From the NCBI GenBank assembly GCA_021805405.1, contig JAJZFK010000304.1:1-6873 (forward strand): 6,873 nt of DNA, given 5' to 3'. The notes beneath the pieces are model-generated. The model did no database searches. It was not told the origin of the DNA and saw only the letters and a program-made list of their open reading frames with translations. The translations under genes were made by a program, and so were the position numbers. The DNA comes from a bacterium (GTDB taxonomy: Bacteria > Armatimonadota > Chthonomonadetes > Chthonomonadales > Chthonomonadaceae). Below, piece by piece: positions 5,307-6,873 of the stretch (within the stretch, counting starts at the first letter, position 1; the number at the start of each line of letters is the position of its first letter).

Positions 5307-6873
5307 TCATATAGGCAATGTAATATTTATGGTAGTTCCTACTCCCGGCTTACTCTCAATCGTCATGGTGCCGTGGTGCGCTTCACAAATCGAACGGCAT
5401 ATAGAGAGCCCCAGACCTGTGCCTCCGTCCGTGCGTGTTCGGCTGCTGTCCACTCGATAAAATCGCTCGCCCAGGTGGGGCAGGTGTTCCGGGGATATGC
5501 CCGAGCCAGTATCTGATACACGGGTAAGGATTCCACCGTCGGTCGGTTGGGCAGAGAGGTGCACATTACCATTTGCCTCGGTAAATCTGCACGCATTGTC
5601 AAGGAGGTTACTGTACAGTCGCACCAGGTCATCGAAGTTGCCGCTTACCTGCAAGTCCGGCGGGGAAACCTCACTGGTAATGACGGCCTCACAGTGGCGA
5701 ACACCCCGCCTTATTGCTTCTCTAAAGATGTCTGCCACTAGCATTGGCTCGCGCGCTACCACTCCGCCCTGAGTGTCGAATCGCGCTAGCAGCAGAAGGT
5801 CCTGGACCAGTTTGCGCATTACGCCAGCCGCAAGGTCCATATCGACTACCGCTTCCCGCACCGCTTCTGGAATGTCGCTATCGCGCAGGAGAATACCCGT
5901 GTTAGCCATAATTACCGTGAGCGGTGTCTTCAACTCATGGCTGGCATCTGCGGTGAATCGCTTCTGTTGCTCTATAAGTTCCTGTTGCTGGTGCAGAAGC
6001 TCTTCGCGAACCGTGAACGCTTTGTACAGCCGGGCCAGCAGTTCGTTGCAGGCACCGGTAAGGCGCGCAAACTCATCGTTGCCATGTTCGGGCAGTTTGC
6101 TGCCAAGGTCCTCGGCCGTCAGGCGTCTTAGTCCAGCTTCCAGGGTACGCACCGGTCGAATGGCTCTATTGGTGACGGCTGCTCCGCCCAGGGCAGCAAG
6201 CAAAAGTCCTACAGGAAGGAGCGTAAGCAGAACCTGGTTCATCTCCTGAATAGCGGCAAGTGCATCCGCGAGCGGATAAGCGAACTGGATAACTGCCACT
6301 GGATGACCCCACTGCATGAAGGGCCTTGTAATGAGGCGTAGTATCATACCGTTATGCTTCACGGTAGATAGCACGATTTCGCCAGTCACGGCTCGTTTGT
6401 ATGCCCCCATATCCCATGGCGCACCCGCGGTTGCTAGTACTCCTTCGTTGAGCTTGAGCGGATAGAGTCGAGGTGCATCTAGTGGCCGGGAACCACCATC
6501 ACGCGCCATCATCGCCCCGAATGGCGGAAATCCTGGCCCTCCAAAATTGGGAAATTGGCGCGGGGCACCGTCATTGTTAAATGGCCTTCGCGGTGGTCGC
6601 GCAGGTGCGACAGCGTTGGGACCGTGGTCGCCTCGATCATTGTGCAGTGGGAACCCACCACCTTGAGGTCCGGGGTTCCGGGGTGGCTGCCCGGGTGGTC
6701 TTCCGAAAAGCTGGGGCTGCTGGGCTCCGCCACCGCCGGGACCAAATCCGCCTGGAGGAGGGCCGCCTGGTCCTCCTGGTTGGCCACCACCACCCGTACC
6801 AAAACCACCGGGAGGAGGACCACCAGGGCCAGGGAACTGCCCAGGTGCAGGGCCCGGCCCGGTACCCGGCCCG
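5307..6873 (-). CDS. Sensor histidine kinase with Gly/Pro-rich extracytoplasmic domain, 5' end outside window
   Basis: The frame is open for 521 codons from the right edge to TGA; the true start and first membrane helix lie outside. Numbering from the edge, residues 1-120 are Gly/Pro-rich, and 121-210 are a more ordinary extracytoplasmic segment ('PWDMGAYKRA', 'AVIQFAYPL'). A second membrane helix spans about 212-236 ('LLPVGLLLAALGG'), HAMP about 237-290, and HisKA has phospho-acceptor H312 in 'SHELKTPL'. The ATPase domain has an N box 'SNLLDNACRF', G1 'DTGSG', F box 'ERFYRVD' and G2 'GTGLGLS', ending 'VGTTINITLP'. All kinase motifs are intact, so it should autophosphorylate and pass phosphate to a response regulator, likely OmpR-type and encoded just upstream, beyond the edge. 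An internal ATG at 6512 has no ribosome-binding site and would drop the sensor domain, so I reject it as the start. The signal sensed is unknown. Confidence 0.93.
   Translation of the reverse strand, partial: GPGTGPGPAPGQFPGPGGPPPGGFGTGGGGQPGGPGGPPPGGFGPGGGGAQQPQLFGRPPGQPPRNPGPQGGGFPLHNDRGDHGPNAVAPARPPRRPFNNDGAPRQFPNFGGPGFPPFGAMMARDGGSRPLDAPRLYPLKLNEGVLATAGAPWDMGAYKRAVTGEIVLSTVKHNGMILRLITRPFMQWGHPVAVIQFAYPLADALAAIQEMNQVLLTLLPVGLLLAALGGAAVTNRAIRPVRTLEAGLRRLTAEDLGSKLPEHGNDEFARLTGACNELLARLYKAFTVREELLHQQQELIEQQKRFTADASHELKTPLTVIMANTGILLRDSDIPEAVREAVVDMDLAAGVMRKLVQDLLLLARFDTQGGVVAREPMLVADIFREAIRRGVRHCEAVITSEVSPPDLQVSGNFDDLVRLYSNLLDNACRFTEANGNVHLSAQPTDGGILTRVSDTGSGISPEHLPHLGERFYRVDSSRTRTDGGTGLGLSICRSICEAHHGTMTIESKPGVGTTINITLPI
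6726..6824 (-). repeat. Coding tandem repeat, GGPPPGGFGxGGGG, period 19 codons
   Basis: Within the kinase sensor segment two units, GGPPPGGFGTGGGG (6824-6783) and GGPPPGGFGPGGGG (6767-6726), match at 13 of 14 residues with a 57-nt period. Many codons differ only at the third base, so the protein repeat is better kept than the DNA repeat. The flanks (GPGTGPGPAP and RPPGQPPRNPG) are also Gly/Pro-rich but not regular repeats. Confidence 0.8.

Noticed and set aside
5306..5311. TATGAT as a -10 box for the DUF4380 gene
   Set aside because: There is a good hexamer match, but no acceptable -35 at 16-18 nt and no extended -10 TG, so it was not annotated as a promoter.
5773..6249. Plus-strand 158-codon ORF
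   Set aside because: It is antisense to the well-supported kinase HAMP/HisKA region and has Ser/Arg-rich shadow composition.
5307..6512. Kinase starting at the internal ATG at 6512 (401 residues)
   Set aside because: The same frame continues without a stop for 120 codons upstream, no ribosome-binding site precedes this ATG, and the shorter form would lack the first membrane helix and part of the sensor domain.
6509..6823. Minus-strand 104-codon ORF starting MVLLPVV overlapping the kinase
   Set aside because: It is an out-of-frame reading of the Gly/Pro-rich kinase segment. The kinase frame itself stays open to the window edge and keeps a structured protein repeat with synonymous codon changes.

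Overview
The window looks like a piece of a bacterial chromosome of moderate GC with canonical Shine-Dalgarno starts. It carries one complete carbohydrate-active enzyme, one complete secreted protein with a sugar-mutarotase-like fold, a sensor histidine kinase that runs off the right edge, and a YtpQ-type (DUF1444) protein that runs off the left edge. The gene families and the very Gly/Pro-rich sensor segment would suit Armatimonadota, Planctomycetota or a similar lineage, but this is a guess from style and not from any marker gene.

Layout from left to right. Positions 1-756 (minus) hold a DUF1444/YtpQ-like gene missing its 3' end. Positions 757-995 are a divergent intergenic region with two copies of a GTAA-N2-TTAC dyad and a tiny ORF (MNKLMRLL) that has the best ribosome-binding site in the region. 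Positions 996-3314 (plus) encode a full GH95 alpha-L-fucosidase/galactosidase with all recognised catalytic residues and no signal peptide. Positions 3315-4123 have no intact gene. A GC-rich hairpin follows the GH95 stop, and 3486-3641 (minus) carries a clear decayed remnant of a second DUF4380-type secreted gene. The rest is coding-like but broken sequence that I cannot identify. Positions 4124-4170 are a strong intrinsic terminator for the minus-strand gene 4192-5220, which encodes a secreted DUF4380-family protein. Its leader (5228-5275) contains an inverted repeat that can pair with the Shine-Dalgarno sequence. Positions 5307-6873 (minus) encode a histidine kinase whose extracytoplasmic part is about 60% Gly plus Pro over the visible 120 residues.

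The likely theme is use of complex glycans. A fucosidase-type enzyme, a secreted sugar-binding or mutarotase-like protein (once present in at least two copies) and a two-component sensor lie close together. The kinase and the DUF4380 gene are codirectional, 86 nt apart, and may be one transcription unit. No transporter, sugar kinase or response regulator is visible; the response regulator would be expected just beyond the right edge.

The most notable observations are the DUF4380 pseudogene, whose two stop codons fall exactly where the intact paralogue has tyrosine, and the repeat-containing Gly/Pro-rich sensor domain of the kinase. Next are the hairpin that can mask the DUF4380 ribosome-binding site and the leader peptide plus dyads in front of GH95. 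All family assignments come from reading the translated sequence; no database search was run.
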